The notes below the pieces were generated by a model. The model was not told the origin of the DNA, did no database searches, and saw only the letters and a list, made by a program, of their open reading frames with translations. Of a stretch of DNA of 7,085 nucleotides, positions 1 through 5,961 are shown one piece after another. Within the stretch, counting starts at the first letter, position 1. Every line of letters starts with the position of its first letter. The stretch lies in NCBI GenBank assembly GCA_002297005.1, contig DBIX01000062.1, positions 1 through 7,085 of the forward strand, in the 5' to 3' direction. The stretch comes from Cyanobacteria bacterium UBA791. GTDB taxonomy: Bacteria > Cyanobacteriota > Vampirovibrionia > Gastranaerophilales > Gastranaerophilaceae. A program made the position numbers and the translations under genes.

Positions 1-27
1 ATTAAAGATTGGGTGAAAGGCATGTAG
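1..27 (+). CDS. possible C-terminal end of a plus-strand gene
   Basis: Reading frame 1 from the first base is open and encodes IKDWVKGM followed by a TAG stop at 25-27. The stop sits directly before the strong hairpin at 29-60, as expected for the 3' end of a gene converging on the GT39 gene. Eight residues are too few to name a product, and an open run this short could occur by chance. The call rests on position rather than on any recognised motif. Confidence 0.35.
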   Translation: MKDWVKGM

Positions 28-28
28 A

Positions 29-60
29 AAGGGGGCTTTGGCGAATGCCAAAGCCCCCTT
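29..60 (-). terminator. GC-rich perfect hairpin, probable (possibly bidirectional) terminator after the GT39 gene
   Basis: Bases 31-42 pair perfectly with 47-58 (12 bp, eight of them G-C) around a GAAT loop, and A-T pairs at 29-30/59-60 extend the stem to 14 bp. It begins 25 nt past the GT39 stop codon. The minus-strand tail reads TTTCT, a short U-tract. The plus-strand tail has only TT before ATGAAAAAA. Minus-strand use is therefore slightly favoured, but the hairpin lies between two apparently converging genes and could serve both. Its GC content contrasts sharply with the surroundings. Confidence 0.65.
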
Positions 61-84
61 ATGAAAAAATTATATATTTATTGA

Positions 85-1725
85 TTAAGGTTTAATCAAC
101 AAATATTTTACGCCCTCAAATACTGTTTCATATTGAGGAATATTATTTAGATTTTTCAATTCTTTCTTTCTAATTACATAAACAGTATTTTCATTACCGT
201 CTTTGAAAGCGTCTTGAATTGTTGCATATTCACCAAACTTAACTTCTTTTGGACCATAATAATTTAATGAATATCTATTTGGATTATTAATAGTAATAAT
301 GTTTAATTTATTTTCAACTGCATATTTACCATATTTCATCAAGTCATTTTGACCGAAAGAGTAATCCAAGTTAAAATATTTACCCATGCCAAATGCTGAT
401 AATACAGTCACAAAAGCAACCAAACTTGTAAACACAAGATATTTTTTATTCATTTTTGTAACCACAATACCAAACAAGCCAAAAACAAATAAAAGCGTGA
501 TTGTGAACCATTTAACAGGAACGATTATGCCATAGATTTTTTCTGGTAAAAATAATGGTGTAAACATTGCTACAATAGATGCAACAAATAGCACTCCAAA
601 CCAAATATATGTAGTTATATTTATTTGTTTTTCATAATCTTCGTTATCCAAATATTTAACCCAAGCAAATGCAAGCAGGTTTGCCATAGTAAAATAAATC
701 GGAATAATATATGTCACAAGTTTTGTACTTGATGATGAGAAGAACATGAAAATCAAAGTAAACGCAATAAAATTCAATAGCATATATTTTTGAGAATTAG
801 AAAATCCTTCAAAATTAAATTTCAAGTTTATATCCTTAATCTTTTTGATTTTAGAAACCAATATTGCAAGACTAGACAAAATCCATGGGCAGAATCCCCA
901 AAGAATAGTTAACGCAAAGAAATAGAAAGGTTGTTTTCTATTCACACCCTCTGAATTAAAAAATCTATGAACATGGTGTTTCATAATATATTCATTGAAA
1001 AATAGTGGGTCATATTTATCCAACATCAAAATATGCCAAGGTAAAACCACCATAAAAAAGATTACAAAACCCACAAGTAAATATTGAGGTCTGAATAATT
1101 CCTTAAATCTTTTTGTAAAAATAGCAACGAAAAACATTGTTCCAAAAGGAAGAGCAAACCCCGGAATACCTTTTGCTAAAACTGCTAAACCAGAGAATAA
1201 ATAGAATGCCCACCAGCAATATTTTTTATTTTCTTCTTTAACAAAATAAGTCAAAAATCCTGACACAATAGCAAACTCAACACAAGTTGCAAGCAGAATA
1301 TCTAGAATAGCATATTTTGCAAGAATTAAAAATTCTACACTTGTAGCTAAAATAAGAGCTGAAACAATCCCATATTTTCTAGAAACAACTTTTTTACCAA
1401 CAAAATATAATAAAAGAGTTGAAAGTGTACCATACAAAGCTACAGGAACTCTTGCAGTAAATTCATTTACAACTCCAAAACTTAAAAATGATAACACTTC
1501 ACCCCAAAAATAAAGAGGGGGTTTTTCAAAGAAATAATTACCATTCAAATATAAAGTCATATAATCTTTCGAATGAAACATATCTCGTGCCATTGAAACA
1601 TAACGAGTTTCATCAACGTCCATTAATGCATAAGAACCTATTCCATAAAAGAAAATCATTCCACAAAAACATAACAACCCAAGAATAGAAAATAATTCTG
1701 GGTGTTTTTTTATAAAATCCATCAT
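85..1725 (-). CDS. ArnT/FlmK-like GT39-family membrane glycosyltransferase (GT-C fold)
   Basis: This 546-aa polytopic membrane protein is close in length to E. coli ArnT (550 aa). It has a first membrane helix near residues 11-31, then the family's first periplasmic-loop motif DVDETRY (36-42, acidic pair D38/E39) and the hallmark FEKPPLYFW (66-74). About ten further hydrophobic segments follow, then a soluble tail of roughly 90 residues after about 455. The loop HHVHRFF near residue 250 followed by QPFYFF also fits the family. Such enzymes move a sugar from undecaprenyl phosphate to an acceptor on the outer face of the inner membrane: lipid A in ArnT/FlmK, proteins or glycans in relatives. 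The start is the first of two adjacent ATGs, 9 nt after an AAGGA ribosome site. The gene lies 20 nt behind the GT2 gene, so the two probably share a transcript and the GT2 enzyme would make its donor. The acceptor and exact sugar cannot be read from the sequence. Confidence 0.88.
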   Translation of the reverse strand: MMDFIKKHPELFSILGLLCFCGMIFFYGIGSYALMDVDETRYVSMARDMFHSKDYMTLYLNGNYFFEKPPLYFWGEVLSFLSFGVVNEFTARVPVALYGTLSTLLLYFVGKKVVSRKYGIVSALILATSVEFLILAKYAILDILLATCVEFAIVSGFLTYFVKEENKKYCWWAFYLFSGLAVLAKGIPGFALPFGTMFFVAIFTKRFKELFRPQYLLVGFVIFFMVVLPWHILMLDKYDPLFFNEYIMKHHVHRFFNSEGVNRKQPFYFFALTILWGFCPWILSSLAILVSKIKKIKDINLKFNFEGFSNSQKYMLLNFIAFTLIFMFFSSSSTKLVTYIIPIYFTMANLLAFAWVKYLDNEDYEKQINITTYIWFGVLFVASIVAMFTPLFLPEKIYGIIVPVKWFTITLLFVFGLFGIVVTKMNKKYLVFTSLVAFVTVLSAFGMGKYFNLDYSFGQNDLMKYGKYAVENKLNIITINNPNRYSLNYYGPKEVKFGEYATIQDAFKDGNENTVYVIRKKELKNLNNIPQYETVFEGVKYLLIKP

Positions 1726-1745
1726 TTTAAATATTCCTTACCAAA

Positions 1746-2705
1746 TTATAAAATTTCTTCTTCAACCAAATATCTAGGTCTATGTTTTACTTCTCTAAAG
1801 ATTTGACCTAAATATTCGCCAACGATACCCAAGCAGAACAACTGCATACCACCAAAGAAAGATGTTAACACAATCGCAGTTGACCAACCGTTTGGAGAAT
1901 CGTTATAAACAAGTTTTGCATAAATAACAACCAAACCTGTTACAAAACCAAATAACATTGATAAAATACCAAGTACACAAATCATCTTTAATGGAACAAT
2001 ACTGTATGAAGTAATACCATTAATAGCAAGACCTGTTAGAGAAAGTAAATTGAACTTAGATTTACCAACTTCACGAGGTTTTACATCAAAATTAACAATA
2101 TCTGTTTTAAAACCAATTTCATGGAAGAAACCTCTCAAGAATAAATCAGTTTCGTCAAATCTTGAAAGTACTTCTAAAGCTTCTTTAGAAACTAAACGAT
2201 AGTCAGAGTGATTTTTAATAATATTTACGCCAAGCACATTCATTAACTTATAGAAAGCTAACGCTGTGAATTTTTTAATAAAATCATCTGTTTTTCTGTC
2301 ATTTCTAACACCAAATACAACCTTGCAACCATTGTCGTATTTTTCAACAAATTCTTCAATCTTAGTTTCATCTTGTTGTAAATCTGCATCAATAGTAACA
2401 ACAGCATCACAACCGATTTTGTATGCACCTAGCATGCCAGCAAGTAATGCTTTTTGGTTTCCAAAATTACGAGAAAATTTAGCAGCTTTAATTCTACCTT
2501 TGTGCTTTTCAGATGCAACTTGAATTTCGTACCAAGTTTTATCTCTAGAACCATCATTCACTAAGAAAATATAGCTATCAGATGAGATTTTTTCTCTTGA
2601 AATCAAATCATCCATAAGCTCAATAAGTCTATCTGTAGTTGAATATATTAAACCTTCCTCATTATAACAAGGTATTACAATTGCAAGTCTAGTATCTTTA
2701 GCCAT
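1746..2705 (-). CDS. GT2 polyprenyl-phosphate glycosyltransferase (ArnC/GtrB/FlmF-like)
   Basis: This 319-aa protein has an N-terminal GT-A domain: LAIVIPCYNEEG (7-18), VNDGSRD (49-55), the KFSRNFGNQKAL block (76-87) and the metal/nucleotide motif DADLQ (106-110). Two membrane helices follow near 235-262 and 274-298, then the HRPRYLVEE tail typical of GtrB/ArnC/DPM1-like enzymes. These proteins transfer a sugar from a nucleotide donor to undecaprenyl phosphate on the cytoplasmic side. The start at 2705 is preferred over an in-frame ATG at 2738. It has an AGGGG ribosome site, begins the conserved domain after six residues, and lies downstream of a good promoter whose -10 (2730-2735) would leave 2738 outside the transcript. 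It is the first gene of a pair with the GT39 enzyme. The sugar is unknown, but the neighbouring deacetylase suggests an N-acetylated one. Confidence 0.9.
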   Translation of the reverse strand: MAKDTRLAIVIPCYNEEGLIYSTTDRLIELMDDLISREKISSDSYIFLVNDGSRDKTWYEIQVASEKHKGRIKAAKFSRNFGNQKALLAGMLGAYKIGCDAVVTIDADLQQDETKIEEFVEKYDNGCKVVFGVRNDRKTDDFIKKFTALAFYKLMNVLGVNIIKNHSDYRLVSKEALEVLSRFDETDLFLRGFFHEIGFKTDIVNFDVKPREVGKSKFNLLSLTGLAINGITSYSIVPLKMICVLGILSMLFGFVTGLVVIYAKLVYNDSPNGWSTAIVLTSFFGGMQLFCLGIVGEYLGQIFREVKHRPRYLVEEEIL

Positions 2706-2729
2706 AAAATTTCCCCTATATATAAAAGC

Positions 2730-2758
2730 ATAATACAAAAGTAAGAATATAATGTTAA
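2730..2758 (-). promoter_or_regulatory. sigma70-type promoter for the GT2-GT39 operon
   Basis: On the minus strand a TTAACA -35 (2753-2758, 5/6 to TTGACA) is separated by exactly 17 nt from a TATTAT -10 (2730-2735, 5/6 to TATAAT). Transcription would begin near 2722-2724, leaving a leader of about 18 nt that still contains the AGGGG ribosome site. The -35 hexamer lies inside the left arm of the inverted repeat at 2751-2778, so a protein bound there could block RNA polymerase. Confidence 0.65.
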
Positions 2759-2778
2759 ATTATAAGAAATTTAACATT
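2751..2778. repeat. perfect 11-bp inverted repeat in the divergent intergenic region (candidate operator)
   Basis: AATGTTAAATT at 2751-2761 is repeated in perfect inverted orientation at 2768-2778, with a 6-bp spacer. A third, partial copy of the half-site (ATGTTAAA) occurs at 2798-2805, just upstream of the GtrA start. Each arm contains TTAACA pointing outward, so the repeat holds two back-to-back -35-like elements. It could be an operator for a dimeric regulator or simply the geometry of a divergent promoter. As RNA it would form only a weak AT hairpin with no U-tract, so a terminator is unlikely. Confidence 0.6.
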
Positions 2779-2799
2779 TTTGGCATAAAATAATTTGAT
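2771..2799 (+). promoter_or_regulatory. tentative promoter for the GtrA-deacetylase operon
   Basis: The right arm of the inverted repeat supplies TTAACA (2771-2776) facing the GtrA gene, and 17 nt on is TTTGAT (2794-2799, 4/6 to TATAAT). An alternative -10 is TAAAAT at 2786-2791, but it lacks a convincing -35 at normal spacing. A start site near 2798-2806 would leave a leader of at most about 16 nt without a Shine-Dalgarno site. Some promoter must lie in this divergent gap; its exact position is weakly supported. Confidence 0.35.
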
Positions 2800-2813
2800 G
2801 TTAAACTAAAAAT

Positions 2814-3236
2814 ATGGAATTGCTAAAGCGAGTATACAATAAATACATTTCAATAGATGACAAAATAAGATTTGTAATAGCTGGTTGCATAAATGCAGCA
2901 GTATCTTATGCTATGTTTGCTGTGGCTTTGTTTATAATAGGAGAAAGCCATTACCAATTATGTTTGGCTTTGCAATGGGTTTTATCCTCTATATTTTCAT
3001 ATTTTAATCAAAAATTCTTTGTATTCTGTACAAAAGGTAACTACTTGGCAGAATATTTGAAATGCTGTTCTGCTTGGGCAGTTAGTTATTTTTTAAATGT
3101 AATAATTTTGGAAATATTAGTTAGATTTGTAATTAAAAATGCTTACATTTCGCAATTCATTTCACTATTCTTGGTATCAGTTTGTACTTATGTATTATTC
3201 AAATACTTTGCATTCAAACAAAAAGAGGTTCACTAA
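2814..3236 (+). CDS. GtrA-family four-helix membrane protein (putative lipid-linked sugar flippase)
   Basis: This 140-aa protein has the size and four-helix layout of the GtrA family, with hydrophobic segments near 19-42, 48-66, 86-106 and 111-131. Family signatures are IRFVIAGCINAAVSY (18-32), SYFNQKFFVF (62-71) between helices 2 and 3, and FKYFAFK (129-135) at the end. GtrA proteins are linked to flipping undecaprenyl-phosphate-bound sugars, or to assisting the partner GT2 enzyme, in O-antigen, teichoic-acid and arabinogalactan modification. A GT2 and a GT-C enzyme encoded divergently next door fit that role. No Shine-Dalgarno site precedes the ATG at 2814, so translation may be weak or nearly leaderless. 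The stop overlaps the deacetylase start (TAATG), indicating translational coupling. The family call is firm; flippase activity is inferred from the family. Confidence 0.85.
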   Translation: MELLKRVYNKYISIDDKIRFVIAGCINAAVSYAMFAVALFIIGESHYQLCLALQWVLSSIFSYFNQKFFVFCTKGNYLAEYLKCCSAWAVSYFLNVIILEILVRFVIKNAYISQFISLFLVSVCTYVLFKYFAFKQKEVH

Positions 3237-4042
3237 TGTATATTATTAATGCAGATGACTACGGAATTTCAGAAGAAAACAACAAAGCTATTCTAGAAGC
3301 TTCTAAGTTTGGTATTCTAAAAAGTACAAGCGTTATGGTGAATACCCCGTACTGCAATTATGAAATTTTGCAAGAACTACTTGATAATCCTAACTTTAGA
3401 GTTGGATTACACTTAAATATCTATGAATTTAATACAATGAAAAAGGATTTGAAACCTAATTCAAAACTATATAATGATAAAGGCGAATTCCATAATAGTT
3501 TTGGATACGTATTAAAAAAATCTTTTGATAAAGAGTTTTTAGAAGAAGTTGAAGAAGAATATAGACTTCAAATAGAAGATAGTTTAAAACATTTTAAACC
3601 TGAACATATCGATTCTCACGTACACATGCACGCAATTCCTAACTTATTTAAAATTGTCTGCAAATTGGCAAAAGAATACGATATTCCTTATATTAGAACA
3701 CAATTTGAAAAACTATATCTAATTCCTGATATGAAAATGTTCAATAAAACAAATTTAATTAACTTAATAAAAGTAGCCTTGCTAGACACTTTTACAATAA
3801 TGAATAAACCTGTTGCGAAGAAATATGGCTTAAAAACAAACGACTACATTGTAGGAGTTCAATATACAGCTAATATGGATAGCAACACACTATATTATGG
3901 ATATAAAGCTAATAATAAGAAAAATAAACTTACAGAAGCACTTTTACATCCAACTCAAAATCAAGACAGAAAAGATAATTACAAAGAATACTTATCACTA
4001 CTTGATAAAGACTTGTTAGAAAAATTAAAAGACGTTCTATAG
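3236..4042 (+). CDS. ChbG/YdjC-family carbohydrate deacetylase (NaxD-like candidate)
   Basis: This 268-aa protein opens with the family motif INADDYG (4-10), carrying the catalytic and metal-binding aspartates D7/D8. Metal-ligand candidates H59 (VGLHLN) and H128 (DSHVHMH, with H130 and H132) follow, and then the C-terminal HP motif at 238-239 with R245 nearby. All key residues appear intact and no signal peptide or membrane helix is present, so it is cytoplasmic. The family removes N-acetyl groups from sugars; NaxD of Francisella acts on undecaprenyl-phosphate-linked GalNAc before lipid A modification. The ATG at 3236 is chosen over an in-frame ATG at 3182 because it has an AGAGG ribosome site, overlaps the GtrA stop as TAATG, and begins directly at the conserved domain. 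The neighbours supply every other step of a NaxD-type pathway. The exact substrate is inferred, and a ChbG-like diacetylchitobiose role is not excluded. Confidence 0.88.
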   Translation: MYIINADDYGISEENNKAILEASKFGILKSTSVMVNTPYCNYEILQELLDNPNFRVGLHLNIYEFNTMKKDLKPNSKLYNDKGEFHNSFGYVLKKSFDKEFLEEVEEEYRLQIEDSLKHFKPEHIDSHVHMHAIPNLFKIVCKLAKEYDIPYIRTQFEKLYLIPDMKMFNKTNLINLIKVALLDTFTIMNKPVAKKYGLKTNDYIVGVQYTANMDSNTLYYGYKANNKKNKLTEALLHPTQNQDRKDNYKEYLSLLDKDLLEKLKDVL

Positions 4043-4045
4043 AAC
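4034..4045. repeat. 12-bp palindrome spanning the two convergent stop codons
   Basis: GTTCTATAGAAC is a perfect palindrome. It contains the TAG stop of the deacetylase (4040-4042, plus) and the TAG stop of the EF-hand gene (4037-4039, minus). It has no loop or U-tract and so is not an intrinsic terminator. The overlap leaves no room for any terminator between the genes. Confidence 0.6.
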
Positions 4046-4474
4046 TTCTTCTTTTGGCTTATTCATCATATTTCTAAAAATTGCCATTATTTTATCACTT
4101 TGCATTGGTGCAATTTTCGTAATATCTAAATCTTCTTCATCAAGATTAGTTATTTTTCTTGCGTCCACTTTTTCACTATCTTCAGAATTTGCCTCTTCTA
4201 AGATTTCATCAATCTCATCTTCTGCTTTTTTCTTACCTAAAGCTTCTTCTATTTCTTCTTTTGTAACTCTGCCATCACCATCTAAATCATACTTGCATTT
4301 TTGTTTATTAATTGCTTTTTGTATTTCTGAAAGCATAGATGTATTGTCGCCATTTTTAATAGAACTTTCCAAGGCTTTGTCAAAACTGATTTCATTATCA
4401 GTATTATTATTCGTTTTATTAAAATTACCTAAAAATATGCCTGAATTTTCAGTTGCTGATTCAATTCCTATCAT
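4037..4474 (-). CDS. small acidic protein with a single EF-hand, function unknown
   Basis: I do not recognise this 145-aa protein as a member of a named family. It contains one canonical 12-residue EF-hand calcium loop at D63-E74 (DLDGDGRVTKEE; D63, D65, D67, R69, T71, E74), followed by a charged helix EEIEEALGKKKAEDEIDEILEEA. The N-terminal 30 residues are rich in Asn, Thr and Ser and probably disordered; residues 95-120 are strongly acidic. There is no signal peptide, membrane helix or obvious second EF-hand, so it looks cytoplasmic. A GAGGA ribosome site lies 4-5 nt before the ATG at 4474. It stands alone: the secY terminator isolates it upstream, and it converges on the deacetylase gene with a 6-bp overlap of coding ends. 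Coding is supported by the intact EF-hand, the ribosome site and the length. A calcium-binding or calcium-sensing role is a guess from the loop only; a dockerin is unlikely because the duplicated loop is missing. Confidence 0.75.
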   Translation of the reverse strand: MIGIESATENSGIFLGNFNKTNNNTDNEISFDKALESSIKNGDNTSMLSEIQKAINKQKCKYDLDGDGRVTKEEIEEALGKKKAEDEIDEILEEANSEDSEKVDARKITNLDEEDLDITKIAPMQSDKIMAIFRNMMNKPKEEVL

Positions 4475-4515
4475 AAAATCCTCTATCTATATTCAACCAA
4501 AGTCTAGTTTACAAA

Positions 4516-4521
4516 ATTATA
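4516..4521 (-). promoter_or_regulatory. candidate -10 element for the EF-hand gene
   Basis: A perfect TATAAT hexamer on the minus strand lies about 42 nt upstream of the ATG, between the secY terminator and the EF-hand gene. Its -35 region is A-rich with no good match. An alternative pair, TTGTAA (4509-4514) with 17 nt to TATAGA (4486-4491), would start transcription so close to the gene that the ribosome site is lost, so it is less likely. Confidence 0.4.
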
Positions 4522-4558
4522 AACATTTAGGATTGTTTTTTTATCCTTTAAAAGCATT

Positions 4559-4595
4559 AAAAAAACGGCTCTAAAAATTTTAGAACCGTTTTTTA
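4559..4595 (-). terminator. intrinsic terminator of the spc operon, just after secY
   Basis: The stem pairs 4566-4576 with 4578-4588 (the tightest A-T pairs forming the loop), begins about 25 nt beyond the secY stop, and is followed on the minus strand by seven consecutive T (4559-4565). At position 4569/4585 the minus-strand RNA forms a G-U wobble while the plus-strand RNA would have a C-A mismatch. Both the wobble and the long U-tract point to minus-strand use. Confidence 0.88.
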
Positions 4596-4614
4596 TTTAT
4601 TAACTATTCAGTAA

Positions 4615-5961
4615 TTATTTATCTTCTTTCAAGAATGATTCATAATTACGAGCAAGTAATTGTGTTCTCACTTGGTTAATCAAATCAAGAGCAACCCCAA
4701 CCATGATGATTAGAGATGTAGCTCCGATACCTTGCAATGTTTTAATATTAGTTGCATAACTTGCAAATGATGGAACAAGAGCAATAATACCTAAAGCCAT
4801 CGCACCAATAAATGTTGTTTTACTCAAAATTTTATCTAAGTGTTCAGCTGTTGGTCTACCCGGTTTGATACCTGGAATTGATGAACCATATTTTTTCAAG
4901 TTATTAGCAATATCTTTTGGTTGCATGTTAGGCATAATTGATGCGTAGAAGAAAGTTAACAATACGATTAGAGCAAAGTATAGAATATAATATAATAAAC
5001 CATCTGGACTCATAATTTGTGTTAACTTCAATACAATATCTCTTGCCATACCAGCTGGAAGATTTGCTTGTCCTACAATACTTAGAACAGTAGTAGGGAA
5101 CAATAATATTGCAATTGCAAAGATAATTGGCATAACCCCACCTGGGTTAAGTTTAAATGGAATGAATGTATTCACGCCACCATAAACTTTATTACCAACT
5201 TGTCTTTTTGGATTAACAATAATAACTTTTCTTATAGCCTCTTGCATAACAACGATTACAACAAGAGTTACAAAGAAAATTAAAAGTAGCATAAATAAAC
5301 CGAAATTTAGAGATGGATCTCTAGCTACCATTTGAGCAGTTCTTGATGCGTAAATTGGAATACCAGAAATGATACCTACAAAGATAATCAATGAACCACC
5401 GTTACCGATACCTTTTTCAGTAATAAGTTCTGAAATCCACATTACTAAAACTGAACCAGCTGTTAATACTGCGATTGAGCTTAAGTAGAACAAACCGTGA
5501 TTAACACCAGGAACAATAGCTCCAGGAAGTTTGCTCATATATGCCATAAATATTACAGCTTGAAATGCAGCAAGAACAACTGTAAACAATCTTGTGTATT
5601 GAGAAAGTTTTCTTCTTCCTGCTTCACCCTCTTCTTTTTGAAGTTTTTCCAAAGATGGAATTACAACTGCAAGAAGTTGGATGATGATAGATGCTGTGAT
5701 GAAAGGTCCAATACCCAAAGCGAATATTGAAACCTTACCTAAAGCACCACCTGAAAATAAATCAAGGAAACCGATGATATTATTTCCAGCTGCAATATTA
5801 GCAAATATTTCATTGTTAATACCATAAACAGGTAATTGAACGCCAAATCTGAATGCCGCAATCATAATTAAAGTAAAGATAATCTTGTTCTTTAATCCTG
5901 ATGCGTTCCACATTGATAACAAATCACTTGTTGTTGGCATTTTCATTTTACTGTTTTGCAT
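4615..5961 (-). CDS. secY: protein translocase subunit SecY
   Basis: This 448-aa protein is the channel-forming subunit of the SecYEG translocon, exporting unfolded proteins across, and inserting proteins into, the cytoplasmic membrane. It has the ten-helix pattern of the family. Recognisable blocks are FLDLFSGGALGKVSIFALGI (65-84, plug and helix 2 start), SLEKLQKEEGEAGRRK (103-118, first cytosolic loop), ITEKGIGNGGSLIIF (180-194), LNPGGVMPIIFA (271-282) and IPGIKPGRPTAEHLDKI (362-378), the cytosolic loop that contacts SecA and ribosomes. The ATG overlaps the rplO stop by one base (TAATG), implying translational coupling; its ribosome site (AAAGG) lies inside rplO at a rather long distance. 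It is the last gene of the operon here. The sequence looks cyanobacterial-like by memory. Confidence 0.98.
   Translation of the reverse strand: MQNSKMKMPTTSDLLSMWNASGLKNKIIFTLIMIAAFRFGVQLPVYGINNEIFANIAAGNNIIGFLDLFSGGALGKVSIFALGIGPFITASIIIQLLAVVIPSLEKLQKEEGEAGRRKLSQYTRLFTVVLAAFQAVIFMAYMSKLPGAIVPGVNHGLFYLSSIAVLTAGSVLVMWISELITEKGIGNGGSLIIFVGIISGIPIYASRTAQMVARDPSLNFGLFMLLLIFFVTLVVIVVMQEAIRKVIIVNPKRQVGNKVYGGVNTFIPFKLNPGGVMPIIFAIAILLFPTTVLSIVGQANLPAGMARDIVLKLTQIMSPDGLLYYILYFALIVLLTFFYASIMPNMQPKDIANNLKKYGSSIPGIKPGRPTAEHLDKILSKTTFIGAMALGIIALVPSFASYATNIKTLQGIGATSLIIMVGVALDLINQVRTQLLARNYESFLKEDK

Noticed and set aside
1488..1688. Plus-strand open frame of 66 codons
   Set aside because: It lies wholly antisense to the conserved N-terminal part of the GT39 gene, has a His/Asn/Lys-rich low-complexity translation and shows no recognisable domain.
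2266..2523. Plus-strand open frame of 85 codons
   Set aside because: It is antisense to the catalytic core of the GT2 gene, including the DADLQ motif, and resembles no family.
85..2705. A standard arn (L-Ara4N) operon
   Set aside because: No ArnA/ArnB-type dehydrogenase or aminotransferase and no NodB-type ArnD are present. The deacetylase is YdjC-type, so a NaxD-like hexosamine route fits better than L-Ara4N.
2706..2738. Extended N-terminus for the GT2 enzyme starting at 2738
   Set aside because: The ATG at 2738 lies upstream of the predicted -10 (2730-2735), so it would be outside the transcript. The ATG at 2705 has an AGGGG ribosome site.
2751..2778. Inverted repeat as a transcription terminator
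   Set aside because: It is almost all A-T, sits between divergent gene starts rather than gene ends, and has no proper U-tract.
3182..3235. Extended N-terminus for the deacetylase starting at 3182
   Set aside because: The extra 18 residues overlap GtrA coding sequence out of frame, lack family similarity and have no ribosome site. The ATG at 3236 has AGAGG and starts at the conserved motif.
4293..4574. Plus-strand open frame of 93 codons
   Set aside because: It is antisense to the EF-hand gene and runs into the secY terminator. The opposite strand has the EF-hand loop and a good ribosome site.
5497..5730. Plus-strand open frame of 77 codons
   Set aside because: It is antisense to conserved secY sequence and is Cys/Asn/Lys-rich without any family features.
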